Shown here: positions 1-12,604 of the stretch, one piece after another
Layout: each line of letters begins with the position of its first letter
Position numbering within the stretch: position 1 is the first letter of the stretch
NCBI RefSeq assembly: GCF_026230105.1
Contig: NC_079474.1
Span: 41,926,294-41,990,293, forward strand
Origin: Diorhabda sublineata
Lineage: Eukaryota > Arthropoda > Insecta > Coleoptera > Chrysomelidae
Length of the DNA: 64,000 nucleotides
Direction: 5' to 3'
The notes under the pieces: model-generated
The model's database searches: none
Seen by the model: the letters and a program-made list of their open reading frames with translations, nothing else
What the model was told of the DNA's origin: nothing
Translations under genes and position numbers: made by a program

Positions 1-3000
1 TGTGGGGATTCACCTGGAATAATAATAACCTTGTTAGAAATCTACCAACTTGTTAGGTAAAATCCCAAAGGCTGTAGAAAAATATTATTTAAATATAACT
101 ATTACATTTTATAAGAAAAGTTAAAAAACGAAAATGAGATGTCAGTATAAAAATTTATATAAAACTTCACAAATATAATTAATTGATAAAATAGGTTTCC
201 AAGTAAATATTTTTTGTAACAAATGACAACAAATACTAATTTAATAATACGTGAAAAAATTTTATTTACCGATTTTATAAAAAATGCCATAATTTTGGGA
301 CTAATCTGATAGACATTTATCATTTGATTCTAAAAAAGAAACCAAAACAATGGTAAAGGTGACTAAATCTGACCGAAAAGTAACCAAATTTTTCATAAAT
401 GTGTAGATAAAAACTACGCATTTGTTACATTACACATTGTACCATCAAAATTGTCTTTTGAAATAAGCAATTGCCAAAAACAAAGTTTGCATTTTTTTAT
501 TCACCATTATAAATATGGCCATTAGATCATCTGGAATAAACATGAAAAGAATATAACCAACAAAGCCACGAAAGCCCTGATGGTGTACAGAAATTTCACA
601 GGGAGAAATTGGGTCTATAACCCAATCTCCCACCTTTCCGCACAGTACTGGAAAGTTTAGCGGAAAAATCGTCACTTAGAATATTCAGAAAAGAAATATT
701 AACACTTAAAAACCATCCCCAAAAAGAACCAAATTTGGAACATGCCTCATGACAAAATACCAAAAAAGTTTAGCTTCGAGAAAAAATTTACCTTAATACC
801 AAGCTGTAGAAACAATTGAGATCAAAACAAAAGAGAAATGAACTAAAATGTCATCAAATGCAAACTATCGCAAACAAGAGATCATCCATTATCCAAGCAG
901 CGATTAGAGCTTTGAGCTCCAATTAGTGATATCCGAATTGGTTTGGGAATGCCTGGACCGATTAAACGAGCTAGGTAAAGAAAGTAATGCATTCTGGAAC
1001 ACACTGGATAAGAGGGAAACAAAATGGCGGACAGACTCACTGAAGTAGAAGCAGACAAACCCTTCATATGACCTAAACCCTTTGGTGGTGTCAGCAACAG
1101 AACAATATAGAAAAAATTTGAAAATAAGCTAGATAGGGGTAGAACCAGTTACTAGAGCAATCTACAGGGATTGAGTCAGGCAAAAACATACCTGGGAAGC
1201 TACAACCAGAGAAGATCTGCTAATGTATCGGCCTAGGTAAGAAAAACCTACTAACAGAGGTCGTGGACACATCAAGTCGCTAAAATTAGGAAAGAATATA
1301 GTATGCAGATTTTGCTGTGCAGAAGATGGAACGTCTAACAACATTGTCTCGAAGTGTAAGACACTAGGGAGCTCCAGAGCGCTACACCTGGGAGTACATT
1401 AATTTAGAAGGCGAAGATCTCTTGCAGCTGGAATCTTCCTACATTCTGAACTTTCTAATAAGAGTGGGATTAATAGATCACCTGAGAACACTGAGTATCC
1501 CCAGTATAACAACATGAAAGTGGGATATAATAAATATTTTGGATTGTAGTGTACATGATCCCCTAACATACAATCATATATGACAGTTGGAGCTCTTAAT
1601 TGAATATTACTAGGTCAAAATAACTAAGGGACTATATGATGTATAAGTTAACAAAGAAATTGGATTGAAAATGAGGCAGGTAAAGTCAAAGATGCACATT
1701 GAATTTAAATTGTATAGTGAAAATTCAGCTACATAGTATTTACAACAATTTTTACAACTATAATGCTATATCAGAAGATATTATAAGGGTTAATAGCTCA
1801 AAATAAATGTTATCATGAATATAAGGTGGTAAGGCTGATAATAAACATTTCCTGATAAAAATTTATCTACAAAACATAATGATTTTAAAGAAAATAAAGC
1901 TGAAATACTTGGAAATTGTTAATTAGAGAAAAATATAATATCAATACTTGCTGTTCCTTTCACACTTATTACAAGTATTATCAGATTCAATTGATTTTTT
2001 TATGGGCTCCGCATGTTGCTTGTAGTTATTGTAAAAGATGTTTGGAATTTTCAATTCATCATTAAATCAAATCTTAACACTAGACAATAATATTTATTTC
2101 TTTACTTCAGGTTAGTTAGATTAGGTAAGAGAAGGTCTATGTCATTTGCAATACCAAGAATCTGGTGACAACCGAAAGACCACATCCATGACTGCTACTT
2201 TTCCATTGTAAATATGAGTAAAAGAGATAGAGGGAAAAAATGCAAAGTCTATCGAATATCCCAACCTTGAATATTCGTCTGCTCCAATTGCATATGACCT
2301 TACACGACCAGCACCTGAGCCACCGAAAAAATTATCTCAAAATGAGCTCATCTCTTAGTTCTAATAGTAGTAATTCTGATATGGAGTTTTTATCTACACC
2401 AGAACCACCAAAACACCATCTTACAACTACAGAAGATTTTAACGAATTGATAAGAGATGTGAATTTGCAGAAAAATAAAGCAGAACTTTTAGGCTCTTGT
2501 TTAAAACAGTGGAATTTAATTGCCGATCACAGATCAGCGAACTAGGCATTAAACGTTCCCAACGTGTCGGAAAACAAAACGTAAAATATGATTCGATTGT
2601 TGAAGCATTAATGCGGCTTTTGCCTTTAGCTAGGGTTAATGAAACAATTTGTTAAAAAACTGGCTCAAACCTTAGAAGGTTTTAGATATGAAAAAAAATT
2701 TTCCTAAGTTATCAGAAGCAAAGGTTGAAGATGGGGTTTTTGTTGGTTGGTTAGAACAATTTTCACCAATGAAGAATTTCCAAAGTTACTGAATCGTACT
2801 CAAAAAACAAGTTGGAACAGTATTGAAGCAGTAGTTTCTGGATTTCTAGGAAACAACAAAGCTGAAAACAAGGAAAAGTTAGTTGAAAATTTTAATGCCA
2901 TGGGCTGCAGGATGTCATTGAAAGTTTATATACTCCATGCACATAAAAATAAATTTAAAAGCAATATGGGAGCCTATTCAGAAGAGCAAGGAGAACGTTT

Positions 3001-5751
3001 TCATCAGGACATCATGAACTTTGGACAGTGTTATTAAGTCCAATACAATGAAAACTTGATGGGAGACTATATCTGGGATTTATTGAGAGAAAGTATTTAT
3101 GAACATAGAAGAAAAAGTAAAAGTGGATACTTTCAAAGTGTTTTTCATTTTTTTGTAATCTATTTTAATAGTGAAACTTGATAAAAATTATAAACATATT
3201 TATTTGTACGGTTCTATCTTCAAATAAACATTAAAACCACAAATTTTCAAAAATATCATTTAGTCGGTCTTCTAAATACAAAAGCAAACTATTCTATGTT
3301 ATATCATTTTTTTTCGTGTAATTACGACTTAAATTATCGAAATTTTATACATTGGAGTCAAAAACAAATTTTGTGTTGACACAATTATCAACACCAAATC
3401 TGTACGTCACTTAAACGCTTTTGTAACAATGAGATATTGAAAAAATTACAAATGGGCTTACCTCAGGATTTTACCTAATTATAAAAGCAAGCAATAGATG
3501 AATTATTATTATTGAATATTTAAATCAGTAATTTTATAATTTCTTCCGAATTGACATTTTTTTGCAAACTATTAAAATTGGGTAGAATTTACACTTTTGC
3601 GAAGATTTTCACTTAATGCAGCATAAATAAGTTAAAAAGTATACGATTATTAAGTTGATGGTTAAATGTCAATGTTATAAAAATTTATTACAATAGTAAT
3701 AAGAATATGAAACTAAAATAATAGTAATTCCTAGTGAACTATGATGTAGTGAAATTAGAAGATGTATTTTTATTAGCTTCACACAAAGAAGGGTCTTTGG
3801 CAAAATACCATGAATCTACACTCAATATATTATCTATAAACTATAAATTAAAAAAATTTGTACGTTTTTTTTTTCTCTGAACTTAAAATTTTATAGAAAA
3901 CAGGTTTGAGAAAAAATTAAAACCCAATTAATAACTATTATGAGATGTTATCATGGAAATTATATAAAATTTTGAAAATTATTGTTTGTGCATAATTCAT
4001 ACATGTAAAACGCATTCCAAAAGTCATATATTATAAATATATTTTATCAATAATATTAATATATCAAGATTCATCTTTGAATTTTTAATTAAAAAAAAAA
4101 CAATTTTCATAAACCAGAAGAATGATTTACAATTATCCTCACTTATACATGTTCCTCTATTATTGAGTTTTACACATAAAGTATTGTCTCGATTCTTATT
4201 CTATAAAATGTATTTTAATATGTATTCATTAAGTCAAATGAAATATAATTAGAAAATATTAATGATGATTAATTGAATATAAATTAAACGAGTTTAAAAT
4301 TTGAGTTGAGATATTATTTAAATAACAATCTATAAATATTATTTTTTTCTCCAATAAAATTTTGTTTATGATAATGAAAATGACGTTTTAACGTATATTG
4401 CCTAACTATTTTTAAAACAAACGAAAAAACAATACTCAATAAAGGCTAACCTGTATGTATTCTGACGTGGTTTGTAAGATGTTCTTTTCTTGTAAAAGAC
4501 TTGGAGCAAAAATGGCACCTATGAGGAGATTCCCCTGTATGTTGTCTAACATGATTATTCAAGTGTTCTTTCCTGGTAAAAGATTTAGTACAGAAGGTAC
4601 ATTTGTGAGGAGATTCACCAGTATGTTGACGAACGTGATTCACGAGGTGATCTTTTCTTGTAAAAGCTTTGGGACAAAAGTTGCATCTAAATGGTGTTTC
4701 ACCTGGAAATATTAATAGTAATTATACTGAATCAGTATTTTTTTCTCTAGCTTTTGTACCTGTATGCTGCCGAACATGATTAATCAAATGTTCCTTCCTG
4801 GTGAACGATTTTGCACAAAATCCACACCGATGTGGGGATTCCCCTGTATGCTGCCTCACGTGATTCAAGAGATGTTCTTTCCTAGTAAAAGTTTTAGAAC
4901 AAAAATCACAACGATGAGGTGTTTCACCAGTGTGCCACATTATATGATTCGTAAAATGTTCTTTTCTTGTAAATGATTTGCCGCAAATTTCACATCTGGA
5001 AAAAACACATTAGGAATATTGTTAATAATGTTTTACAGAAGATATTTGAGGACAAAAAATGTTATATATAACAAAAAAAATAGGCAGATTTTATATGCAC
5101 TGAAATAAGTATTGTAGTATAATTAACAAAATTTGTTTAGGGTAGCTTAAAAACTGACTTTTTTCATGTTTTCAATTGGCTCTTTTTATTGAAAAATTAT
5201 AACATGCGTGTTTGTCATTTTTTCAATTCCTTTTTACTCTAAAGTATACTATTACTCAAAACATTTAACTGAATTCTGAATGTTTACAGTTGGCTGGACT
5301 CATAGCTCCGACAATTTTCAACCTATTGACTTGAAATTTTGAATATATCTTGGAAAATTTTTGAAAATACATAGGATTCTTTCTTTATATTGCATAGTTC
5401 ATTTATTATTAACAATTATCTGACTTTTTAGACAAGTTTTTCACTTTCCTCTTTAAAAGTGTGCCATTTGACCAAAAATCAATATATCGCAAAAATAGTA
5501 CATACTTCTATAGCAGTTTTTATAGATAACCAAAAAAATTCATTGGCTCATGATTAAAAATTTACAGGAACCGTTAGTCCAGCCGTGGACCTTCCTCCTC
5601 CTCTACAGTGACCAAAGGCCTTAATGCTTCAAATTTAACTATAATTGAACATTAAACTGTGTATTCATTATTAAATTTAACAATTCAGTAAAATTCTGTT
5701 TCTGTCAATTTTCACACCACAAAAAATCAATCTAATGTAGAATATTATTAA

Positions 5752-5809
<58 letters not shown>

Positions 5810-8800
5810 CATACTAACCTAAAAGGTGTATCATGAGTATGGCTTCTCATATGGTTTGCCAAATGTTCTTTCCTAGTATACTTTTTTCCACAAAATGTAC
5901 AATGATGTGGAGTTTCTCCCGTATGCCACATAACGTGATTCATAAAATGTTCCTTTCTTGTAAATGATTTCTTACATATTTCACACCTGTGAGGCGTTTC
6001 TCCTGTATGTTTTCTAACGTGATTTACCATATGTTCCTTCCTCGTAAACGTTTTTGTACAATATTGGCACCTGGAATATAAAACTAAATTTAAAAAATTG
6101 TAACTATACACAAAAAATATACAAAAAAAAATACTACTTGAAAAACTAACTTGATCTACAAAACCTGACAAATGAAAAAGACATTCATCACTGTGCCAAA
6201 AGTAATTGAAAAATCTGATTATTTCACTGAATTTAAAGAGGAAAATTGGGGTTGTTTTAAATAATTATATTTATACTAACCTATAAGGTGTTTCCCCTGT
6301 ATGGCATCTTGTATGGTTATCCAAATGCTCTTTCCTTGCAAAAGTTTTTGAACAAATACTACAAGCATATGGTTTATCTGTAGAATGTCTTTTCATGTGT
6401 CTCTCTAATGAAGCATCATTTGCGAATACATGAAAACAAACTGAACATGTAAACATACTTCCTCCTAAATGACATTTTCCGTGGCGAGTAAGTTCTTGTG
6501 CATTAGTAAAAGCTTTGCCACATACTTGACAAGTGAATGGTTTACGTTCTGTATGGTAACGTCTGTGTACGATTAATTGGTAACGATATTGAAACATTTT
6601 ACCGCACAAGTCGCATGCGTGTGTTGGAACTACCGTTGGTAGGTTTTCGTTGGAAACGTTGCTCGTGGACGGTTCTTGTTCGTCTTTGGTGATAATTATA
6701 TTAGAATTTGAAATATTCAAGTGATTTGAATTTTGTGTTACATTTTGGTTATTGTTAGACAAATCTGTACCTGAAACAATTAACAAACGCTTTTAACAAC
6801 TATATGTATTGAGAGACAAATTTGTCAAAAAGACCCCTTCAATCCATACAGAAATTAGGTTTTAGCCAATTTTTCTAAAATTTGGCACATTGATAATTTG
6901 AAGCAAGTTGACTAAAAGTCTCAATGATCACGAAACTCAAACCCCGCCCAACTCCTTCAAAACTACCACTGAAGGGTCCAAAGGTACCCTGGGAGGAAGG
7001 GAATTGGTTTTGACCAATTGTTCTGAAAATTTACACAATTATAGTTTCAAGCAAGTTGTAAAAAATATCATTGATGAACACAAAACCCAAAAAGCCCCTA
7101 ACCTCGCCAAAACTACCATTGTAGAGTCCAAGGAGAGGGGGAGTTTCGGCCAGTTTTTTTGAAACTTGTCTCTTCCAGAATAACCTTTAATATTTAACAA
7201 GTGGTCTTGAGGTGGTTAGGGAGATTTTAGGATTTTGTGCCCATGGAAACTTTATTCAAACTGTAATGGTACCAGGTTTCAGAAAAACCAAAACCCAATT
7301 TCCATAAGAATTGAGCGAGGTGTTTTCGGGAGTAAAGAGATTAGCTCAAAAAATTCATAAATACTGTTCATAAATAGTTTGATATAACTTTAATAACAAT
7401 ATAACAGTGAGGCTTAATGATTCCTGGATGGACTGAGTATATTTTTTAACACTTGTAACACAAAATCTCTTTCTCTGAGTGTTACATTTTGATATTTTTC
7501 AATGTATTCCATATTAAATTGTTGAGAATATCCCAATCCAGTATTTCCTATTCTTAAAAACTGAAATAGATGGTGTAATCCTCCTTTTTTTTTGCCTTCC
7601 TGTTTACCCCAGTTAGATAACACACATTTCTAAGTCAGTCGCAACTGAAACATTTTCTAATACATGTACTATTACGTTTCTAGAACTCCAGTGATTGAAT
7701 GAACTGTATATGATATTTTGAACCTCAATGTTATTGCTAGATAATCTCAAAAATTGTCTATATGTTAGCAAATTACAAGTATTATATTGGAAATATCATA
7801 TAATGGAAACCAGACACTATATCAAAGTATACACTCTAGTAAAATAGATAACAAAAATATAACAAAATATAATTAAAATGAAACAGTGAAATATTGATAT
7901 CAAAAGGTATCTAAGTTAGTGAATTGTGCAAAGTAAATCTGTTTTCAAATTCAATTCTACTTTATTAGCTTGCTTGGGGAAGTGTCATATATGATGTGTA
8001 CTATATATCATTCAATATTCAATATTTAGATGAAAAAATTAGATCTTACCTTGGTTGCCCTGCAATTTTCCAAAAATCTCATGATAAGCCAACAACTGAT
8101 TCAAATCATCCACATTAACTTTATACATGTTGTTTACAATATCCAGCCCCAATGTTTTTACCAATTCCTGTTCTTGCATATTAGTCTGTATTTTAACGAT
8201 GCTACCATCAGCAGTTCTGACGTCCATCATGTTACTCTTGAGATCCTGCAAACCGAATTGTGAGCCCGATACTAATTTACAACTAGGAAATGATTTTTCA
8301 TCTTTTACTATTTGTATCGACTCTGTAAGAGAATCCTGATGATTGTTATTTGATTGGTTCTGGTTGTTTTCTACAGAGTTCTCCAGTCGCACCTAGAACA
8401 TATCCATGTATGTATCCAAGAGAAAAAGTAATGAATAAATTAGAATTATAACAGAAAATTGATATGATTAACATTTGTTCAAAATTTATAAATACCACGT
8501 TTTCCAAAACTTGTTGAACCTGCATGTGTTGTAGCTGTTGAACAGTCAAGGACTGCTGAGCTATATTGTTTTCTGAAAGTTGTAATTGGGCTGCTTGTAG
8601 TTGGGCCGATATATCTTTTTGATCCTTGGTATCCTCGATCACTGATACCAAATTATCCTGGACTTGTACTTGAACTAAATTTTGAGAATTTTGTTGTTGG
8701 TGCTGTTGTTGTTGTTGCTGGTGTTGTTGTTGTTGCTGCTGCTGGTGATGCTGTTGAGATTGCTGATTTTGATGTTGAGTATGGGTTATCTGAAACATCA

Positions 8801-10293
8801 GTTATTGATGTACAAGATTTGTTAAGCAGCAATATTTAGGAAATAAAGAAGATGTATAAAATTATAATCACATTATTTCAAATATATCCAAAGTTCAAAG
8901 AACTTATCAGTTACCTTATAACTCTGCAATTGATATGTTGTACTCAATTGGCACATAGGAAATATAAGGGAAATTATATTCACAAGGTGTTGTAGACTTG
9001 GCAATATACCCAGATCGCAATTTGGGTAAATTTATCCACATCCGTTTATTCATATATTTTTGGTAATAAAAAATTTTCAATTTTACTCTTCTTTATACAT
9101 ATTCACTAATAAATAAATTTCAACAATATTATTAAAATTTAAACTTCTTCAAGTTTCTGTTTAGATTCATGAATGTGTTGCTGAGACAATAAGAGGAAAT
9201 CATGGACAGAAGTAAAATCATCAAACTATAACTTAAGCCCACAAAAAGATCATTTTGAAAAAACTGATGAAATAGTTACCTTTAAATTCTATATTTTGAA
9301 CAGAAAAATAAGTTTCTTATAAATAAAAATTTAGTACAATGTCACATATATCGAATGCATGTAAAATTAATTATTAAATAAAACAATAACTTACTCTCAT
9401 GTCCCTAGATAACTGATTCATATTCTGTGATGATATATTTTCATTGGAGTGGTGACTAGATACATTAAGGGCATTTTCAAGATGCACAGCATTTGTTGGC
9501 AGTCCAATATTACCTTGTGATGTTGCAATACTAACTGGAATTTGAGTATGCTGTTGAATGAGCAGTGGATCAGTTTGTAGAAAACTATGCTGGCTGAGAA
9601 CAGTATCCTAAAAAAATATAAACATGTCTTATAATGTCACCACAATGTTTGGTTGTAAGTTTGCCAAGTTCTCCCAACAAGAAATTGTAGTTATATTAGT
9701 GTTTTTGTTCAGAAGTAACACTCACTTGAGAAATTTTTCCTTGGCTCTCCCTAGTAGCACCTGGCAATCCATAAACTGATACTTGTGGTATTGGTCCAGG
9801 AAGCAAGTTTGTTAACACCCAATATTTAGCTACATTACTCAAAGCAACAGCATTTAAAGCTGTAGTATTTACTCTCAAATCTGTAGGTACAGAAGTAGTG
9901 GCAGGACTTCTATGGGAAGCTCCCTAAAAATTCAATACTTAGATATCAGCTTATTTAAAAAAAACCAAATAATTGAGAAAAGAAAGTAAACAATTAAAAT
10001 TATCAAATATTTTTTTATAAGATATTTTTCATATTTAATGTAAATATACAAAAACTTCTGCATTCAATTTCATCTCATTTTCGAATTTATGGTTTTTTAG
10101 TTTATTTCACATATACGATTTGTTACTAATTATAATTCGGCAAAAAACTTGAAGATATAGTGATAGTGGAATAATAATAGACGCATCTAAATACAAACAT
10201 TCAATGTCATGTAACACAATTTGAATTGTTTATTTCACTTACCTCTGAAGTTCCGTGCACTGTTGGTAAAACATTCTGATTATCAGAATTCAT
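1..10293 (-). CDS. crol: crooked legs (crol) C2H2 zinc-finger protein, 3' end outside window
   Basis: Nuclear multi-zinc-finger transcription regulator; fly crol is an ecdysone-responsive gene. Exons in coding order (minus strand): 10293-10243 (ATG, MNSDNQNV), 9923-9726, 9607-9395, 8789-8496, 8392-8050, 6770-6281, 6070-5819, 4995-4760, 4702-4451, 13-1. All junctions have GT-AG ends and keep frame, giving about 780 residues in the window. The N-terminus carries the family motif KYWVLTN..PGP.PQVSVYGLP (exon 2), then a Gln-rich region with a polyQ tract (about 8690-8770). Thirteen complete C2H2 fingers follow: four in the exon at 6281, and three each in the exons at 5819, 4760 and 4451. From the fourth finger on they share the FTRKEH signature (FARKEH in the fourth) and HTGE-type linkers, which is the crol fingerprint. 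The last junction (HTG|ESPH) runs off the left edge. The 57-bp intron 4703-4759 is unusually small. Recognition is from remembered family sequence. Confidence 0.93.
885..1480 (+). mobile_element. Non-LTR retrotransposon ORF2 C-terminal remnant (RNase H and zinc tail)
   Basis: Lies in the large crol intron (14-4450). Broken plus-strand frames resemble the end of a jockey/R1/LOA-type ORF2. First comes SELVWECLDRLNELGK, then HWITRGNKMADRLT, which fits the RNase H consensus GH.G..GNE.AD. About 150 bp further on is CRFCCAEDGTSNNIVSKC, fitting the usual C-x2-C...H/N-x4-C tail, although the histidine appears to be lost. Several stops and frame changes show it is dead. Clade assignment is a family-level inference. 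Confidence 0.5.
2260..3180 (+). pseudogene. Degenerate copy of an arthropod multicopy gene family (EEQGERFHQDI motif)
   Basis: Lies inside the crol intron on the opposite strand. Reading through two frameshifts and an in-frame stop gives, in order, LGSCLKQWNLI, LMKQFVKKLAQTLEGFRY, FPKLSEAK, FLGNNKAENK, MGCRMSLKVYILHAH, GAYSEEQGERFHQDI and MGDYIWDLLRES. This order and the motif (G)ERFHQDI match a family of uncharacterised, high-copy, probably transposon-derived proteins I know from many arthropods. The central third normally found between the N-terminal segment and LMKQFVK appears deleted near 2635. An AATAAA lies just downstream at about 3222. No function is assigned. Confidence 0.55.
3190..4440. 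other. AT-rich intron sequence, nothing recognised
   Basis: Rest of the large crol intron before the donor at 4450. It is very AT-rich with frequent stops in all frames. I see no conserved protein motif, inverted repeat or tandem array. Confidence 0.5.
5292..5584. repeat. Possible short inverted-repeat element (MITE-like) in crol intron
   Basis: The segment starts with ggctggact and ends with its exact reverse complement agtccagcc. There is partial extension of the match inward and no coding potential inside. It sits in the intron between the exons at 4995 and 5819. No clear target-site duplication is visible, so this may be a chance match. Confidence 0.3.
5753..5806. repeat. (TA)n microsatellite
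   Basis: Nearly uninterrupted TA dinucleotides, ending about 12 bases from the donor of the crol exon 5819-6070. Length is likely polymorphic and prone to sequencing error. Confidence 0.95.
6830..7170. repeat. Degenerate tandem repeat, period about 150 bp, in crol intron
   Basis: The phrases 'caa(a/g)actaccattg.agagtcca', 'ttttgaccaatt.ttctgaaaa' and 'caagttg..aaaa' recur with a spacing of about 150 bp, giving a little over two diverged copies between crol exons 6770 and 8050. Its short open frames are by-products of the repeat and not supported as genes. Confidence 0.5.
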
Positions 10294-10294
10294 A

Positions 10295-10700
10295 GCTGTA
10301 GTAATTAAAAAATTAAGAATTAACTTTATTTAATACAAATAAACATTGTTAATAGTTTTATTAGTTTTTAAATATCACGTGAACATTTTCACTGTCAATT
10401 TTAGTTATTAGGGGGGACGCGGAGGTAGCCATTGTAAAACTGTTCATAGGTTTTTGAACAAATTTACAGAATTTATACAGTTATAATGTGAATAAGTAAC
10501 ACTAAACACTCTTCAATATACATTAATATGTTTTATAAGGTTTATTAATAGCACTAATGTTTTAACTTTTTAAATATCATAGTTTAATATAACAACGGTA
10601 GCGGGGCGCCGCAAACAATAAACAGTCAAAAACAACATGGCGTAGAAGGAAGCTATGGCGAATGCGTAATAAACATAACAAAGAAGAAATTTCAAGACAT
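10295..10700 (-). promoter_or_regulatory. crol 5' UTR intron and candidate promoter region
   Basis: A splice acceptor (ttactacag) ends at 10296, two bases before the crol ATG codon, so the start codon lies just inside exon 2 and a noncoding first exon must lie upstream. The block 10410-10680 is less AT-rich than its surroundings and carries GCGCC and GCCAT motifs on the crol strand, so it is the likely first-exon/promoter area. I could not find a convincing donor site, so the exact first exon is not assigned. Confidence 0.35.
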
Positions 10701-12600
10701 TTCAAAAGAAATTTATTTTTGCTTTATTAAGGAAACAATTATGGTACTTTTTTATATGAATAAAATACTGCTATTATTCGCTATTTTATTTATCAAAAAA
10801 TATTTTGTAGTTTGAATATGTGTTTCCCTCTTTTTTCCCAACATTGAGTATTTCCGTCAACAAAATAGAGGGGATGAATTTATCACCAACTGTCAAATCA
10901 TCTTTTCCCATCTTTCAGTTGTTTATTAACTGTTTTATAGTATACAGGGCTGTTTTAAAAAAATTCTTCGAACCATGTGTGTGACATATCATTGATATTG
11001 ATAACTAATTTAAAGTACACTATGTAATTATTATTTTTGAATTATATATTTCACACAATTTATTTTTTATCTATTTTATTCGACTCTGATATTAATTAAA
11101 ACTAAGAGAGAATGATAGAACTAACTGTCAACATAGCTATATGTATTGTTGAATATATTAGAATGCACATAATTCACACATAGGTACTTGTGTCGCGCTT
11201 AAGTTTGTTAGTCATTGAAACTTCTTTTTTAAAGCCAGATATAACGATACTTATTATTTATTATATTAAATTGTTACTATGTACGTATATAGTATGCAAC
11301 TCAAAAATTCCTCACGTGGTATTTATAAGTTCGAATGTTAAAGTATATATATTAAGAGAGAGACGTACATCCAAAATCCTATACTTGTTGATATAGCAAA
11401 GACACTAAACGATATAATTGGGCTCAAATTTTTACAACTCCGATACTGTATGAAAATAAGACAAACTAATTAACTATGTAAGTTGATATACAAGTCATTA
11501 TAGAACAAAAATTGAATATAGACGTTGATTGATTACTTGCCAAAAATTTCGCGTAATTTCATACTTCACAAAATTATCCTCGCCATACAAGTTTTCTAAG
11601 TTAATTATGATTGTTATCATGAAAGTCGTAAAATCACTTAATTTTTAGATTAGATTTTATATAATAGAAACGAAATAATTATTTGAATCTACTTCATTTA
11701 AATGCCAAATTAAATATACAAAAAGTTAGATAATAGATGTTTATGTTTTCAAAATAATAGTTATTTACTCGAACTACAGGCCCATAAAAGCCATACACAT
11801 GTTTGTATCATGGTTCATCTATGTTAGTAGTTGCTTTCTGTCAAAGCAATTTCTTATAGGTCATCATGAATCAACAATTGCTATTAAATCAAACTACAAA
11901 CAAAACTTTAGAATAATCTATAATTTAATCGATTATCCAATTTGTGTCGATTATTGGAAGTTTTCAAATGAATTCGAAAGTCTTCAGCTATTAACTTTGA
12001 TCTTTTGATTTTAATTATTGTCAATATATGTTAATGTATGTGAATCAGTATTCAGAATTACGTAATTGTAAGAAATTCTTTCGTTAAGTACTTGAAAATA
12101 ACAGTAACTAAATTATGACTTGAGACGTTCGATTTATTTGGTGGTGTAATATGATGATCGATTTTGAAGTATCGATATTTAAAATATTTATGTCGAATTT
12201 GGTTTTTATACTCCCTGAATTGAACAAAATGCTTGGAGGTACGAAATTATTTAATTTTAGGAATCCTTTCTCCAAATTAAATTTTAGAAAATATGAAATA
12301 ATTTGGAAATTGACGTGTCCACGCATGCGCTTAATTAAATTTACATTCCAAGAGGATAGGAGCTTTTTATCTCATTTTTTATGCAAAATCTTTATAATAC
12401 CATAAATCTACAATACCTCCATGTTCAATTACAATTTTCAACACAAAATTATTGAAAATTTCATAAATTCTCATAATCACTCAAATTTTTTCATATTGCA
12501 AGTGTTCAATCACGAGAGTGCTTGCTCCACGCAAAGGAGCGCCATTTTCTTAACCTTAAGGCGGGGATATGTGAATTTGTTATTAAGTATGTCTGCCTAC
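10700..12600. other. Intergenic spacer between divergent crol and MEP-1-like genes
   Basis: AT-rich sequence without recognisable coding exons. Near its right end (about 12318-12330) is cacgcatgcgc, resembling an NRF-1-type GCGCATGC core, 275 bp upstream of the first possible ATG of the plus-strand gene. The remainder shows nothing I can name. Confidence 0.4.
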
Positions 12601-12604
12601 ATAA

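Noticed and set aside
4455..4976. Plus-strand open frames opposite the crol zinc fingers
   Set aside because: Antisense shadows of repeated finger codons; no independent support.
8030..8339. Plus-strand frames at 8030-8263 and 8127-8339
   Set aside because: Overlap the real crol exon 8050-8392 on the other strand and have no known motif.
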